DNA of 64,000 nt from Sphaerolaimus hirsutus (GCA_964036195.1 OZ038456.1:24963792-25027791); one strand, 5' to 3'; shown: positions 50,291 to 61,363, numbered from the stretch's first letter. Notes: generated by a model not told the origin, from the letters alone. A program made the numbers and translations.

Positions 50291-50451
50291 CACATTAATT
50301 CAGTTAAACTAAACAAGATAAGATAAGCATCTATAGTATGTAAATATGTACATAATGTATTCATATTTTATAATGGTACAAAAAAAAGAAATTAAAGATG
50401 GCATGCACATCTCATGGTGGATTTGACAATTTAAGTTTTGACATTTAAGTA

Positions 50452-50789
50452 TACCTTATTACCTTGAATAACCCCCCCCTTGAAGTAACTCCCCTCAAAA
50501 TGGACTGGTGAGAAAATAAGCCCCGCCCCCCTCGAAATACCCCCCTCCGGGATGATGTACATTATGTATCCAATGTACCTGATGTATTTATTACTGCTTA
50601 TTTGCATCGCAGCTACACATAGACTGTACTAGGTTGTGTAGCTGACTACATGTTTATTTCAAATATATCCTGTTTGTACGCATTTATAACCTGTTTTGGG
50701 TACGTAAATGCCTACTATTTTCTATGATCTTTACAAAACTTTCTGACGAAATAATAATGCCCATGGGGGTATTTTGAGGTAATATGGTA
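50452..50789. mobile_element. G-run TACCGTATT element, family B
   Basis: TACCTTATTACCTTGAATAA at left and TTTTGAGGTAATATGGTA at right. The inside has the family-B marker 'gatgtattt', TATTTGCATCGCAGCTACAC and GAAATAATAATGCCC. Confidence 0.7.
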
Positions 50790-50825
50790 GTTGTAGTTCA
50801 AATCAATTCCGTAGTCGTCCATACA

Positions 50826-51255
50826 GTGCACATCCATTGGAGAATTTTGGAGTACTGCGTAAATTGTCGTTTCTGGGCATTTTGTTGCTGGTGTTGTGAT
50901 GTTGATGTCCTCATTGTGGACATTTTTGAGGACTTTTTTGTCACTTGAATGAATACACAAATGTTATGTGGGGTTAAAACATGTGCAAAACCAATATTTT
51001 ATAAGAAAACCACTGTTTCCAGATCGAAATTCTGAAAATCAAATTTTTTGGGGGAAAACTCAAATTTTTTGGAAAAAACTCGCGTTTTTTAGAAAAAACT
51101 CAAAAAACTAGAGTTTTTACAAAAAAACACAGAAATAAAAACAGAGTTACTCAAGTTTTTTTCAAGAAAAAAACTCAAAACACAGGTATTCATTTTTGAA
51201 AAACTCAAAACACAGAAAGTGTTTTTTTTTCTGGAGAACTTACCCATCGTTGACT
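50826..51255. repeat. Dispersed repeat R2, copy 2 (unoccupied hAT site)
   Basis: Collinear with 13240-13266 joined to 14322-14800. Here CAGTGCACATCCATTGG is continuous, whereas in the other copy the 13267-14321 element sits between GTGCACAT duplications. Ends near GAGAACTTACCCATCGTTG. Confidence 0.6.
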
Positions 51256-51384
51256 GTATAATGACGGAGGTCAGGCGGACTGTTGAACGTCATGCAAAAT
51301 GCCCGAGAAAATGTCAAACTCTGTTTCGTTTTTACTGGTCGTTTTCCATTTTGCAGGGCATTTTCCATGACTTTTGACACTTTT

Positions 51385-51711
51385 TGAGGGGGGTTCTATT
51401 ATTTTGCCAGAAATTTTCGTAAGTTTCGTGGTAAATAGTAGGCGTTTGTAGTGTCCAACCAGGAGTTATTTGTACAATAAAACGTTGATAGCTACACAAA
51501 CTAGTATATGTGTAGTTGCAATGCAAATTAACAGTAATTTACATCATGTACATTGCATACATGACGTATTTATTATGTACATGACGTACATCATTCCGAT
51601 GGGGGGGGTATTTCAAGGGGGGGGGGTTTATTATTTCCCCAGCCCATTTTGAGGGGGGATTTATTCGAGGGGGGTTAATTCAAGGGGGGGATAATTCAAG
51701 GTAATACGGTA
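51385..51711. mobile_element. G-run TACCGTATT element, family B, partial
   Basis: Inverse orientation to the 50452 copy. It ends TTCAAGGTAATACGGTA and contains CATGTACATTGCATACATGA and GTAGTTGCAATGCAAAT. The left terminus is incomplete. Confidence 0.6.
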
Positions 51712-51849
51712 GAATAATAAATGTACTACAAAAGCACGCCGAAAGTGGGAGAGAATCCTGCCATTTAAATGGAATGTATTATTGCGATGTTTAGTAAAGT
51801 GAATAGGTAGGAAATTTAAATCGAAACGCATACCGTCAGTTGGGGGACC

Positions 51850-52035
51850 AGGTGCCAGTCCCAGACCTTGTAAAATGCCCTGTAAAGTGCCAAATGTCAT
51901 GTAAAATACCCTGCTAAATGGCAACTCAAATGCCAACCGAGTTGTCATTTTGCAGAACATTTTAGAGAACTTTTTACACTTTGCATGACACTTGACATTT
52001 TACAGGTAACTTTACAGGGTCTGGGACTGCCCCCT
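51850..52035. mobile_element. Inverted-repeat element T, complete copy
   Basis: 186 bp with ends AGGTGCCAGTCCCAGACC and, inverted, AGGGGGCAGTCCCAGACC. Subterminal TGTAAAATGCCCTGTAAAGT and its inverse. Same family as the intron at 38521-38684. Confidence 0.7.
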
Positions 52036-52171
52036 GGTTGCACATGGGGCAGTGTGTTGTTACGATGTCGTAGATGTCCTCCACGCGGTCTCCACGCAGT
52101 CGCGGCCGCGCCGCATCCCCAATCTGTGCGTTCAAGTCCAGCACACACTTTTTGCACTCGGCGGACACCGC
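52036..52171 (-). CDS. Orphan exon candidate with CxxC motifs
   Basis: Minus-strand open frame beginning after TTTTTCAG at 52171 (GCG GTG TCC). It encodes about 45 residues with CKKC near the start and CPMC near the end, over a high-GC segment unlike its flanks, and runs into element T at 52035. No donor GT stands at the element edge, so the gene may be broken there or the element may be in a 3' exon. It resembles the CDKC...CTC arrangement of the gene at 39385 only in outline. Confidence 0.35.
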
Positions 52172-52395
52172 CTGAAAAATGCCCTTTTTAAATTTCACCT
52201 AAATTACTTTTCACCAAAAAATTTCACTAAAAACTGATTAATTTCATCCTTAATTCGGTGATGCCAAGGGGGGATGTTATTCAAGGGGGAATTATTTTTT
52301 CTCTGTAACTTGCACTGTTGCCATCTTGGCAATAATAGTGATAAATTTATGTTAGGTCCTTAAAGTTTCGAGGGGGTATTTCAAGGAAACATGTA

Positions 52396-52881
52396 TACCG
52401 TATTACCTCGAATTATCCCCCCCCTTGAATTAACCCCCCCCTCGAATTAACCCCCCCTCAAAATGGGCTGGGGAAATAATAACCCCCCCCCCTCGAAATA
52501 CCCCCCCTCCGGAATGATGTACATCATGTATGCAATGTACATGATGTATTGATTACTACTTATTTGCATCGCAGCTACACTTATACGCTCATTTGTGTAC
52601 AGATGTGCGGGTATACATTCGGGGCGGGTATACATTCGGGGCGGGTATACATTCGGAATGAGCCTTGGTCCATCTATAGCCCCAATATTACCTATTTTCT
52701 CACATTTATTACCGTTTTTGTGTAAGAAAAGGCGCGTTCTTTAGTATGAATTTCATGAAAATTTCTGGCGAAATAATAAACCCCCCCTCGAATACCCCCC
52801 CCCCCCCTCGAATTAACCCCCCCTCAAATTTTGCTGGCGAAATAATAAACCCCCATGGGGGTATTTCGAGGTAATACGGTA
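52396..52881. mobile_element. G-run TACCGTATT element, family B, complete
   Basis: Ends TACCGTATTACCTCGAATTA / TATTTCGAGGTAATACGGTA. Subterminal C-run blocks are joined by CTCGAATTAA. The interior has TGTACATCATGTATGCAATG and ACTTATTTGCATCGCAGC. Also contains three GGGTATACATTCGGGGC units at 52605-52660. Flanks ATGTA / ATGTA next to TA are suggestive of a short duplication. Confidence 0.75.
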
Positions 52882-53005
52882 TGTATAACACTTTTTGACC
52901 CATCCTCATAAGTACATGTGAGTAAATAACTTTTTTTTGGAAAATGTAAAATTGAGTACTTTTTTCCATGGAAAATTTAAAAGCGACTGCCTACTTTTCT
53001 TCATA

Positions 53006-53880
53006 GAATACCGTATATCCTTGAATAAGTCCCCTGGGGAGTTATTTTTTCATCAGAACTTTTTTATGGGGAGTTAATCCAGAGGGGGAGTTATTCGAGG
53101 GGGGGGGGTTATTTTTTCGTCAGAATATTAAGTAAAATTCATGATCAATATATTGTATAAATAAGGCTGAATTAGTTGCATAAACCTGTAAGTTTGTATA
53201 GAAATTCATTAACTCATGCAATGAAATGAATGGTAGTAAAGATAAATACGCTGAAATAAATACATCCTTTTAAACCTACCGTATTACCTCGAATTAACCC
53301 CCCCCCCTTGAATTAACCCCCCCGCCCTCGAAACCCCCCCCCCTAAATTTCGGCTGAGGAAATAATAAACCCCCCCCTCGAAATACCCCCCCTAAGATTG
53401 AGTGTAACGTGAACGTACTTGACAAATACCGCAGTTTTGTGATCTGTACAATGCAGAACACACGTTAAAACTGATGATTAAGTGACGTTAGGGAAGGGTT
53501 TTTGTGTATATACAGTTATATATGCGTATAAACACATATACATACCTGTAATTGTTCGATTTTTCTACGTCTGCGTATGGGGAATTTCCGAAAATTTCTG
53601 GCGAAATAATAGACCCCCCCTCGAATAAACCCCCCCTCGAATTATCCCCCCCTCAAATTTTGCTGGCGAAATAATAAACCCCCTGGGGGTATTTCGAGGT
53701 AATACGGTACATAAAGACGTTGTTTTGGATATGAACATCTTAGTCACCCCTTAAAGAGGGGGAGTTATTTGAGGGGGGGGGGCGAGTTATTATTTCCTCA
53801 ATCTCCTAACACGGGGGGAGTTATTTGAGAGAGGGGGGAGTTATTCAAGGGGGGACTTAATCGAGGATATAAGGTATGTA
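53006..53880. mobile_element. TACCGTATAT element interrupted by family A element
   Basis: Left TACCGTATATCCTTGAATAA with TCCCCTGGGGAGTTATTTTT; right GGGGACTTAATCGAGGATAT then AAGGTA. Between them lies the complete family A copy (53277-53709), showing one member inserted into another. Confidence 0.6.
53277..53709. mobile_element. G-run TACCGTATT element, family A, complete
   Basis: 433 bp with ends TACCGTATTACCTCGAATTA / TATTTCGAGGTAATACGGTA. The interior contains 'ttgacaaataccgcagttttg', 'aacacacgttaaaactgatga' and 'ctacgtctgcgtatgggg'. Partial copies are at 677-935, 11600-11784 and 29424-29528. Confidence 0.75.
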
Positions 53881-54293
53881 AAAATGGGTTCTTTTTCATG
53901 AGAAATGTAAAAGCTACTACCTTTTACATGTGAGAGCGATTTTTAGATTGGAAGACAATACATATATGTGGTTTTTAAGTGATTATTTAGTATGTTTATA
54001 GAAAAAATGATAGGTTTTCTTCAAGATTATCTTATTTTAGCAACCAAGATTGTGACTTTAGCAACAAAAAATACATTTTCTGTACACATGTACTTTTCAA
54101 AAGTATGCATGCAGGTGAGAATGGGTACTTTTTCAAAGGAATATGGGTATGTATTTTACAAAGTACTCGAGTATACATATTTTTTTGAGTAAATGTAAAT
54201 ACATTTTTACAGTGGTGCCTTCGGTCGGCCATTGGGCACCCTCAAATGGGATGGCGTTTCACATTCAACTATCATGGCTTTCATCTGCTGTTG
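53881..54293. other. Gene-free stretch
   Basis: AT-rich, with a GTGGTGCC...GGGCACCC pair near 54210-54240 that resembles a GGCGCC element fragment. Nothing else. Confidence 0.35.
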
Positions 54294-54416
54294 TCATTTT
54301 TGAGTAGCTATGAAAGATGGGTGTGGCTGAGAGATATTCAAACAGACCTGAGCAGAATCCTGGGCTTTGGCTGCCACAGCCAGCCAGCCGACAAACACAA
54401 GCAGAATCAGCTTCAT
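54294..54416 (-). CDS. Short signal-peptide ORF (secreted peptide or first exon)
   Basis: A 40-codon minus-strand frame starting MKLILLVFVGWLAVAAKAQD, a textbook signal peptide with a likely cleavage after AKA. It continues with one cysteine and ends at TGA. A possible donor (CAG/GTCTGT at 54348/54347) would make residues 1-23 a first exon in phase 0. No downstream exon could be recognised. Too short for ORF callers. Confidence 0.45.
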   Translation of the reverse strand: MKLILLVFVGWLAVAAKAQDSAQVCLNISQPHPSFIATQK

Positions 54417-54856
54417 GTTGCAACTTCGCTCCTCTGCTTGTCTTTTTCTGACTGCGGGCAAACTGATGACAGGCTGGCAAAATGCACTCCCTTTTCAACC
54501 AGCTCACATTCAGATGTGCCACCCCAAATCAACATCAACATCAAAAGCGCATGCCGCTTGGTTGAAATTGAAATCTACATTTTATTAGGTATTTTTATGT
54601 TTCAGAATGTCCACATTGTTGTAATATGAAAAGAATGTTTGGCAGAAAATCATTGAAGTAAAGCTTGTTCAGTAATTACTACAGCATTGGGTATTGTGAT
54701 GTTGGAGTGGTGTGATTGGCATTCAAAAATCTCTAGAATTTATATTTTTTCAAGAAAAATAAAAAAAATCTCGATAGAGTAATGTAAAATAACAAATGAT
54801 AACTTAAGATGACTGAATATACTGATAACTGAGTATACTGATAATTGAACAAATGA

Positions 54857-56226
54857 TACCGTATTACCTCTAATATAAGGTATACTTTATATTAATTTTT
54901 GTCAGTTTTTTTTCGGCGTTTTGGTATACCTTATATTAGAGGGTACCTTATATTAGAGGTATACCTTATTTTGTTATTGAAAGATTTTTCAAACATATTA
55001 CCAAAAGTGAACAAAAGCGAAATTCATTTTATTTAACTGGAATGTAACGAAATGGTGAACCAGTGTCAATACAGAATGACCAGATCGGTTTTTGGATATC
55101 AATTTGACTTTGACAATGAATTTTCTGTTTGAGTGAAGAGTTTCTCTTTGACATATTTACGTCCAGGGTTGGCAAAATCTCAGAGAAAAAAATAAAAATA
55201 AAATAAAAATAAAATGGAAAATTGGAGAATAAAATAAAATAAAATAAAATGGAAAATTAATAAAATAAAAATACAATTTTACTAAAATTCAAATTTTTGT
55301 AAAATTTTTGTAAAATTGTACAATAATTCAAATTTTTGTACAATTTTAGTAAAATTTTACAAAAACTCAAGTGTCTGTTCAATTCTATAGAAAGTTTTCT
55401 ATCATGTTGCTTAAGTTTCTTGCTGCCAATTTGCAGAACTAGTGCCTTGTTGTATCTTTCATTGTTGTGATTGAGAAATATTGTTGCTCAAAATTGCCAA
55501 TTTTCACATTTTTTATAATATTTTCACCTTAAAAATCACTAATTTGTGATTTTTTTCTTATTTTCTTTGTTCCATACCTTGAAAAAGCCTATACATATAT
55601 TGAATCCCGCAAGCCCCCCCCCACCCAAAAAACAACAACCCACTTTTAGCTATCTTCCCTTGGGAGGAGCAATTAGCTCCCCCTGAGGGTCAAAATACAA
55701 AATACCTACCTCGCAACCCGTGTCACAAGTTTACAAAAAATTTTTTTTTGTATTCATCCGCATGCTTCTAGCGTGCACATTGTTTTATGTCCTTGCATCC
55801 AAGATTTCCGATTTTTTGTAAAATTTTTGTAAAATATTTGTAAAAATTTTGTAAAATGGTTTCATTTTATTTTATTAATGACATTTCAGAATAAAATTCT
55901 GACTATTTACTTTACTTTACTTACTAAAGAATTACTTCTGACTATTTACTTTACTTTACTTACGAAAGAATTTTACTAAAACCAACATATGCCCTTTTTT
56001 CATTTTCGTGGCACCGTTTTTGTTGTTTTCCGCCATGTTTGACAATGGTTTGAACGATTTTAACAGTTTTGGCATGCAGCCAGCTGTGCCTTATATTAGA
56101 GGTATACCTTATATTAGAGGCATGCCTTGTATTTATTCTGTCACGTTCAAAAAGGCCAAAAGGTGTACCTTATATCAGAGGGAACCTTATATTAGAGGCA
56201 TACGTTTTATTGGAGGTAATATGGTA
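54857..56226. mobile_element. TACCGTATT element with TATATTAGAGG subterminal repeats
   Basis: Left TACCGTATTACCTCTAATAT with repeated CCTTATATTAGAGG/TATAC units (54890-54970). Right side has the same units (56090-56215), ending TTTTATTGGAGGTAATATGG then TA. The inside carries a copy of repeat R1 (55166-55986). Confidence 0.65.
55166..55986. repeat. Dispersed AT-rich repeat R1, copy 2
   Basis: Begins AGGGTTGGCAAAATCTCAG and ends ATTTTACTAAAACCAAC. It is collinear with 96-660 and, in its right part, with 11785-12062. It lies inside the 54857-56226 element. Confidence 0.6.
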
Positions 56227-56239
56227 ACTGAATATTCTG

Positions 56240-56346
56240 ATGAAAAAACAACCCCCCTCGAACAACTCCCCCTTGATTAACTCCCCTCTCAAAATATTCT
56301 GATGAAAAAATAACTCCCCTGGGGACTTATTTGAGGATTTATGGTA
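56240..56346. mobile_element. G-run element end fragment
   Basis: CTGATGAAAAAACAACCCCC, CTCGAACAACTCCC and GGGACTTATTTGAGGATTTA then TGGTA: the right end of the same kind of element as 53006-53880. Confidence 0.5.
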
Positions 56347-56486
56347 ATTGAAAATTTTAAAATAGTTTTAAAGAGATGGATCAAAGCCACTAAAAAATTG
56401 CATCCACTGACATTTAGAATTATTCCAGCAGTTTTTGACCCTTGTAGACCACCCTTCAATTTATTTTGTGGCTCAAAAAAACTCAG

Positions 56487-56690
56487 AAAGGTGTAAACTC
56501 CAGCAACATTACACCTTACAATGAAATCTACCATATCCCATCTGAATAAAAAAACAAAAAATAAATAATTTTACAATATATTAATCAAAGCAATTTGATA
56601 AATGTGATGAAAAAATTTTTATGTTCGTTTCTTATTCAGATGAGACATGGTAGATATCGTTGTAAGGTGTAACGTCGCTGGAGTATACCT
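56487..56690. mobile_element. Inverted-repeat MITE
   Basis: Left arm TAAACTCCAGCAACATTACA, CCTTACAATGAAATCTACCA, TCTGAATAA. The right arm is its complement (56630-56686). A GTTCTATTGGAG/CTTCTATTAG block follows at 56695-56735. Confidence 0.6.
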
Positions 56691-56739
56691 TCTATTACGA
56701 CACCGTTCTATTGGAGACCCACCCTTCTATTAGATGAAT

Positions 56740-57385
56740 CATGGTATTTAATTTAGATTTGTTTTTCGTGTATTTTCCACCACTATTTTCATAACGCTAA
56801 GTCACCAAAAGTCGCTTCTAAAAAGTGTAAAACAATGAAACAATGCTATAAAAACATGCAGCATGGATCACAATCATGAAAAGGTTCACTTTACACAATC
56901 GCCATGATTTTGCTTTTATCTTTGATTCTGCTATTCCACATTAATAATTTATGCATGAATAATTGGTTTCATTAATGTTTCTGACATTTTGTGCACTGGT
57001 GTAACAAGCAATGATATGCTCAATGATAGAAAACGTCATTTGAATACGGTTTTAGATAGGTTTTTCAAGGCAGAGGGGAGAAAAAGTTAACGAAATATCC
57101 TAAATAACTTTTTCTCAATAGGCAAAAACACGTGAACTAGTGAATTTGATTGTGAAAAAGTTTGAAAATAAATGATTTTGAGTGAAAATGTGGTCAAAAT
57201 TTCTCCAAAAAACCATAGATTCTCTCAAGAATCAAGATCAAACGATTTTTTTAAACTTTTAGTCTTAATACCATTTTCGATTTCGCAACAAATTTTCTTT
57301 TTTAGACAAATTGGCTAGCATCCAAACCGCACGAAATTAAATTCTGGTACAATTTTTCAGTTAAACGTATGCGCGTAGAAGAACT
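56740..57385. other. Gene-free AT-rich stretch
   Basis: No repeat boundary or gene recognised. Confidence 0.35.
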
Positions 57386-57845
57386 TGGGCCTCATCCCAG
57401 TCACCAGTTGCGTATTATACGAATGAGTGAAAGCTCAAAATCGCTAACATTTGCTCTACTTTGCCAATTTCCACCTTCGTAATCGCTATTTTCGTTTATT
57501 TACATCGTTATATAGTTAGTGTTAGCCTATTTTATTCATATTTATAGCGAATTTCGAAATTTTGGCCGGCTGCCAAGTTCTCATACGGGGACTCTTCCGC
57601 ACAATTCCAAGTCATTGACAAAAGAAAAAGCCGCGAAGGATAAAGGCTGGAAGCTAATAATTCCGCTGGACACTGGAAACTGTATCCAAATGTGGCTGCA
57701 AAATCAGGCGAACGTAATTTTGTCGCGAAAAATGCAAAAATTTCGGAATGTTTGAGCAATTTTCATCCCTGGGATTTGGATGCAGCGAATTTGGGTCGCG
57801 ACGCTTTCGTTTGCGCGGATGAATCACGCAAATTGGCATAGTGCC
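57386..57845. other. Segment shared with 15050-15210, then coding-like sequence
   Basis: 57395-57527 repeats the block near 15050-15210. From about 57545 to 57841 the plus strand has higher GC and protein-like stretches in more than one frame, broken by stops (57641 and 57838). It may be a decayed exon; no family or splice model is supported. Confidence 0.3.
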
Positions 57846-58393
57846 AACAGGTGGGACGTTTTTTCTGATGTGATTAACTATTTTTTAAAAGCTGTTCGAT
57901 TCATTTTTATTGTATCTTGTATTGTGGGGCAACTTAGCTAAAATGCTGGAAAAGAGTGTTAAGCAAAGTCGTCAGATGTGAGATTGTTTCGACTGTGCAA
58001 ATCGAAAATTTCCTTCCTGTAGACAATGTTAACGAGACCCGAATACATTGTCGAATACTAAAATTTTCTATTTCACCGCCGAGATTCCATTCGTTTCGCA
58101 GTTGATTTTATCGAGTCCGATCTTTTTGTGGAAAAAATCCGGTTTTCTGGCTCAGTGCCAACGTTTCGTAATGCGTTTGAAACGGGGCTGTTTTTTTGAC
58201 TGTGACTAGGGTTGGGACGATATATCGAATATCGGATATCGACTATTTTTTCATATCGAATATCGATATCGAAAATTTTGAAAAAATATCGAATATCGAT
58301 ATCGAATATCGACCATTTTTTCGATATTTTTCGATATTCAGAAGTGAGATGGTAGGTTTCAGTGTGGACTGCAAAGTACAACATGTAGCACAC

Positions 58394-58574
58394 AGAGAGC
58401 ATTTCCATTCACTAGCAAAACTGGCAAAGTGGTATCTTGGTGCACCAGCCTCAAGTGTTTGTTTTTGAATGCTTTTTAAGCTGTGCTGGGAATATTTATG
58501 ACCACAAAACATCAAATTTGAATAAAATATTTAAATATGCTGATATGCTGCTGTTTTGCGAAATGCCCTTGGGC
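58394..58574 (+). pseudogene. hAT transposase C-terminal (dimerisation) domain fragment
   Basis: Plus-strand reading gives LAKLAKWYLGAPASSVCF at 58412-58465 and then a stop. In the neighbouring frame FLSCAGNIYDHKTSNL and YADMLLFCEM follow. These match the order of the hATC domain: small-residue helix, PASS-x-x-x-E-R-x-F-S-x-A-G, then the L-x-F-L end. The frame break and the insertion at 58575 show it is dead. This identifies the outer element as hAT independently of its 8-bp target duplication. Confidence 0.7.
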
Positions 58575-59526
58575 CAGGGGTATCTTGAATTTTGACCCTC
58601 CGAGTGGTTGGATAGATAGCAAATTGCTCCTCCAGAGGGATAGATAGCTGGAAAAATTTTCTGGGGCGGGGTTGAGGTTTGGGGGGGGGGTTGCGGTTCG
58701 ATATATAGGCTTTTTCGGGGAATAGAAGGAAGAAAAGGGAGAAAAATCGCTAAAAGTAGGTGTAAATTAGCTCAAAATGGGTATACAAGAGCATATAGTA
58801 CTTAAAATAGCTGAAAATAGGCAGTTAGACGCATGGACTAGTGATTTTGGAGGTGAAAATCTATATATAGGTATGAAAAATAGCGATTTTGAGTGAAAAT
58901 TGGGGTATAGTTTCTGAAAAATTGCTCCAGATAGCAAGGACGTAGCCAGGGGGGGGGGCGGGGGGGGGCGGCCGCCCCCCCCCCTTCCCGGGTCAGACAA
59001 GAAAATATACCCGAAATGGTGCTTCCGTAAAGCGATTTTGTCGCCAGTCCGGAAAAATTTTGCGCGCAAGCGCGCATTTCGGCGCCGCACAGTAAATTTT
59101 AGTTATACCTGTGGTTTAGGACCAAAAAAGCACTGAAAATTGGCCCCCGTCGCTGTATATGTATGTAAAATACATACAAGTACAGCACTATTTGGTGCCA
59201 ATGCCAACGCCAATGGCGCCATGGCGTCGCGCCTATGAATGGCGCTGGCGCCAAGACGCCTTTCCTTTACTACAGGGGTCAAATTTAGGGGGGGGGCGCC
59301 GCCCCCCCCCGTTCGCCGAGCTCCGTATACAATCCGCCCCCCCCCGCTCAAAAATCCTGGCTACGTCCCTGCCAGATAGGTAGATAGCTGGGCGATTTGG
59401 GGGGGGGTTAGGGGGTAGTAGCCCAAAATTTTGCCTCCGGGATAGATAGATAGCTGAGCGGCCTCCGGGATAGAGCGGTTTGGGGGGGGGGTAACCCCCC
59501 CACCCCCCCCCCATTTGAGACCCCTG
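58575..59526. mobile_element. Middle hAT element (nested)
   Basis: Flanked by the 8-bp duplication CCTTGGGC (58567-58574 and 59527-59534). Ends CAGGGGTATCTTG / GAGACCCCTG. GATAGATAGCTG units and G runs link it to the MITE at 44324-44833. It lies in the transposase remnant of the outer element and is itself interrupted. Confidence 0.85.
58935..59371. mobile_element. Inner hAT element (nested)
   Basis: 437 bp with the 8-bp duplication CCAGATAG (58927-58934 and 59372-59379). Ends CAAGGACGTAGCCAGG / CCTGGCTACGTCCCTG. Includes a GGCGCC-rich patch (59195-59260) and long G/C runs. Youngest of the three. Confidence 0.85.
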
Positions 59527-59913
59527 CCTTGGGCAATTGGGTTACATTACAAGTATGAATTGCAATGTCTGCTAATTATTATTTGGTTGATACAGTTTGA
59601 TTCTTCATGTTTTTATAACTTTTTGAGTGCTTGTTATATCACTTTAAACTTTGTTTTGATCACTTGTCCTATTTCCTATGTCAGTAAACAGATGATCAAC
59701 CATGTTTGTGACCAAATCGAAATACAATATGACATTTGAAGTATGCCCTGCTATATCAGGAGGAAAATATCGAAAAATCGGTATCGAATATCGAGCATAA
59801 TTTCATATCGAATATCGAGGTTTCATATCGTATCAATATCGAATATCGAGTTTCAGAAAAAAATATCGAATATCGATATCGAAAAGTCATATCGTCCCAA
59901 CCCTAACTGTGAC

Positions 59914-60640
59914 TGCCATTCTCATTTTCACAGGAGCGACACTGAGGAGACGCCAGCACGTTTCAAAAACAAGGAATTCAGGAACAGTGAGTTTTTGTGT
60001 GTGAAACAACTTTGAATTTTTTTTAAACCTTGAAAATTTCTCAGTTGAAACTAGGGGCGGCTAGCATCTTTTTCAATAATCTTTTTAAAGACAACCATCG
60101 TCAACGCCGTCTTTGTTCAAAGAAGACACCAAACAAAAATTTCCGAATTTATATACTAGTTAAAACGACCGTCTTTTTTAAGAAGATGTCATTTTTTAGA
60201 CAAGAGTCAACAAATAGATATTCTAAATACAAATCCTAGTCAGAACTCCTGAATTGTTTTGTGTTTTTTTCAAATTTCAAGAATTGCATGCAAGTTGTTA
60301 GCTCGTTGTCTGTTCGAGTTCGTGGTTGTTAGCTTTGTTTCAAATAACTGCCATCCAGTTGAATTTCAGCTAAATTTGTTTTGTAGAGATATGTTTTATC
60401 CGACAAACTAATCCTAGTTGTAAAACATTATTTAGATTTAGATTAAAATACTGAATCAAATTACCAAAATTCCATCAAATCAGTGAAAACAACCACCAAT
60501 GTCAATTTGTGTTTGCAATTGTGTTCTCGCATGCCAAAAATTCCAAAACACCTAGTCAACGAGTAATTTTTTTGTTTGGATAATGACTTTTTTTAAGAAT
60601 GTGTCTTAAAAATTTTTATTCCCTACGAATGCCTTACAAA
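59914..60640. other. Gene-free stretch
   Basis: No supported gene. Around 60030-60240 a 69-codon ORF has no features. Confidence 0.35.
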
Positions 60641-61039
60641 CTCTATCAAACTTTCCACGATTTGTTTAAAAAGTCAAAGTGCATACCTATATAACTCAAA
60701 ATTGCGGTATGCCCTGATGTATTTACTGATCTTAACGGAGACGCCCCACTCGCTAGTAAAGATATAAAGTGTGCGTCTTGTCCCAAAAAATCGCTTGTCC
60801 ACTGTGCAGAAACGTGTGCAGCGGCGACTTGCGCAGTGGGCTGCAGCTGATTGGTGCGGCGCACTCCCCGCCCACAGACTCCGCCCACTGCGCGACGGCC
60901 GGCAGGCGCTTTGGCCCCGCCCAGCCGTGCGCCAGCGGCAACGCAGCACATGACTTTTTAGGTTGTGTTTTTTCTGTGTATCAGTGCCATTTTCCTGAAT
61001 TTCACCTGTGAAGGATTGTGACGGCACTTCAAGGGTATT
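60641..61039. other. GC-rich patch without recognised gene
   Basis: 60800-60950 is GC-rich (CCCCGCCCACAGACTCCGCC, CGGCCGGCAGGCGC, CCCCGCCCAGCCG) with several GC-box-like words. ORFs on both strands overlap it in all frames. It could be a CpG-rich promoter or a repeat; no evidence favours a protein. Confidence 0.3.
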
Positions 61040-61225
61040 TACATTTGGACCCCTGTGGGGGTTCATATGGATGGTAAATTGCTCCTCTGGTTTGGAGGTG
61101 GGGGGGGGGGGTTCGCGGAGGTTCAATATAAATATAGGCTTTTCCAGGGTATAGAAGGAAGAAAAGAGAAAAAAATCGCCGAAAGTAAGTGAAAAATAGC
61201 TATACTTTACACCCTGCACGCGTGA
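61040..61225. repeat. Fragment of the 44324/58575-type hAT MITE
   Basis: GTAAATTGCTCCTCTGGTTT, a G run, 'aggcttttccagggtatagaa' and AAAAATCGCCGAAAGTA parallel 58620-58760. Both ends are missing. Confidence 0.5.
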
Positions 61226-61232
61226 TTCCAGG

Positions 61233-61327
61233 TATATATCCCCCACGGACTTCTTACCCCGGGGGATGATATAGTCCTCAAGGACTATATCGCCTGACAG
61301 TCCTTGAGTTATGACGATTATATCGAC

Positions 61328-61363
<36 letters not shown>

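Larger units (their letters stand above)
58207..59905 (+). mobile_element. Outer hAT element of a three-level nest
   Basis: Flanked by the 8-bp duplication ACTGTGAC (58199-58206 and 59906-59913). Inverted ends are TAGGGTTGGGACGATAT, with ATATCGAATATCGATATCGA subterminal repeats on both sides. It carries the C-terminal part of a hAT transposase and is interrupted by the element at 58575-59526. Confidence 0.85.

Noticed and set aside
52447..53747. ORFs of PEGGYFEGGLLFP / PRGFIISPAKFEGG type (also 62603-63141 and 50715-50960)
   Set aside because: They repeat in every copy of the G-run elements because CCCCC-TCGAATAA units are stop-free in one frame. No protein-like conservation beyond the DNA repeat.
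60646..61246. Overlapping ORFs over the GC-rich patch near 60.85 kb
   Set aside because: Open in all frames because of GC content. The part beyond 61040 lies on a hAT MITE fragment.
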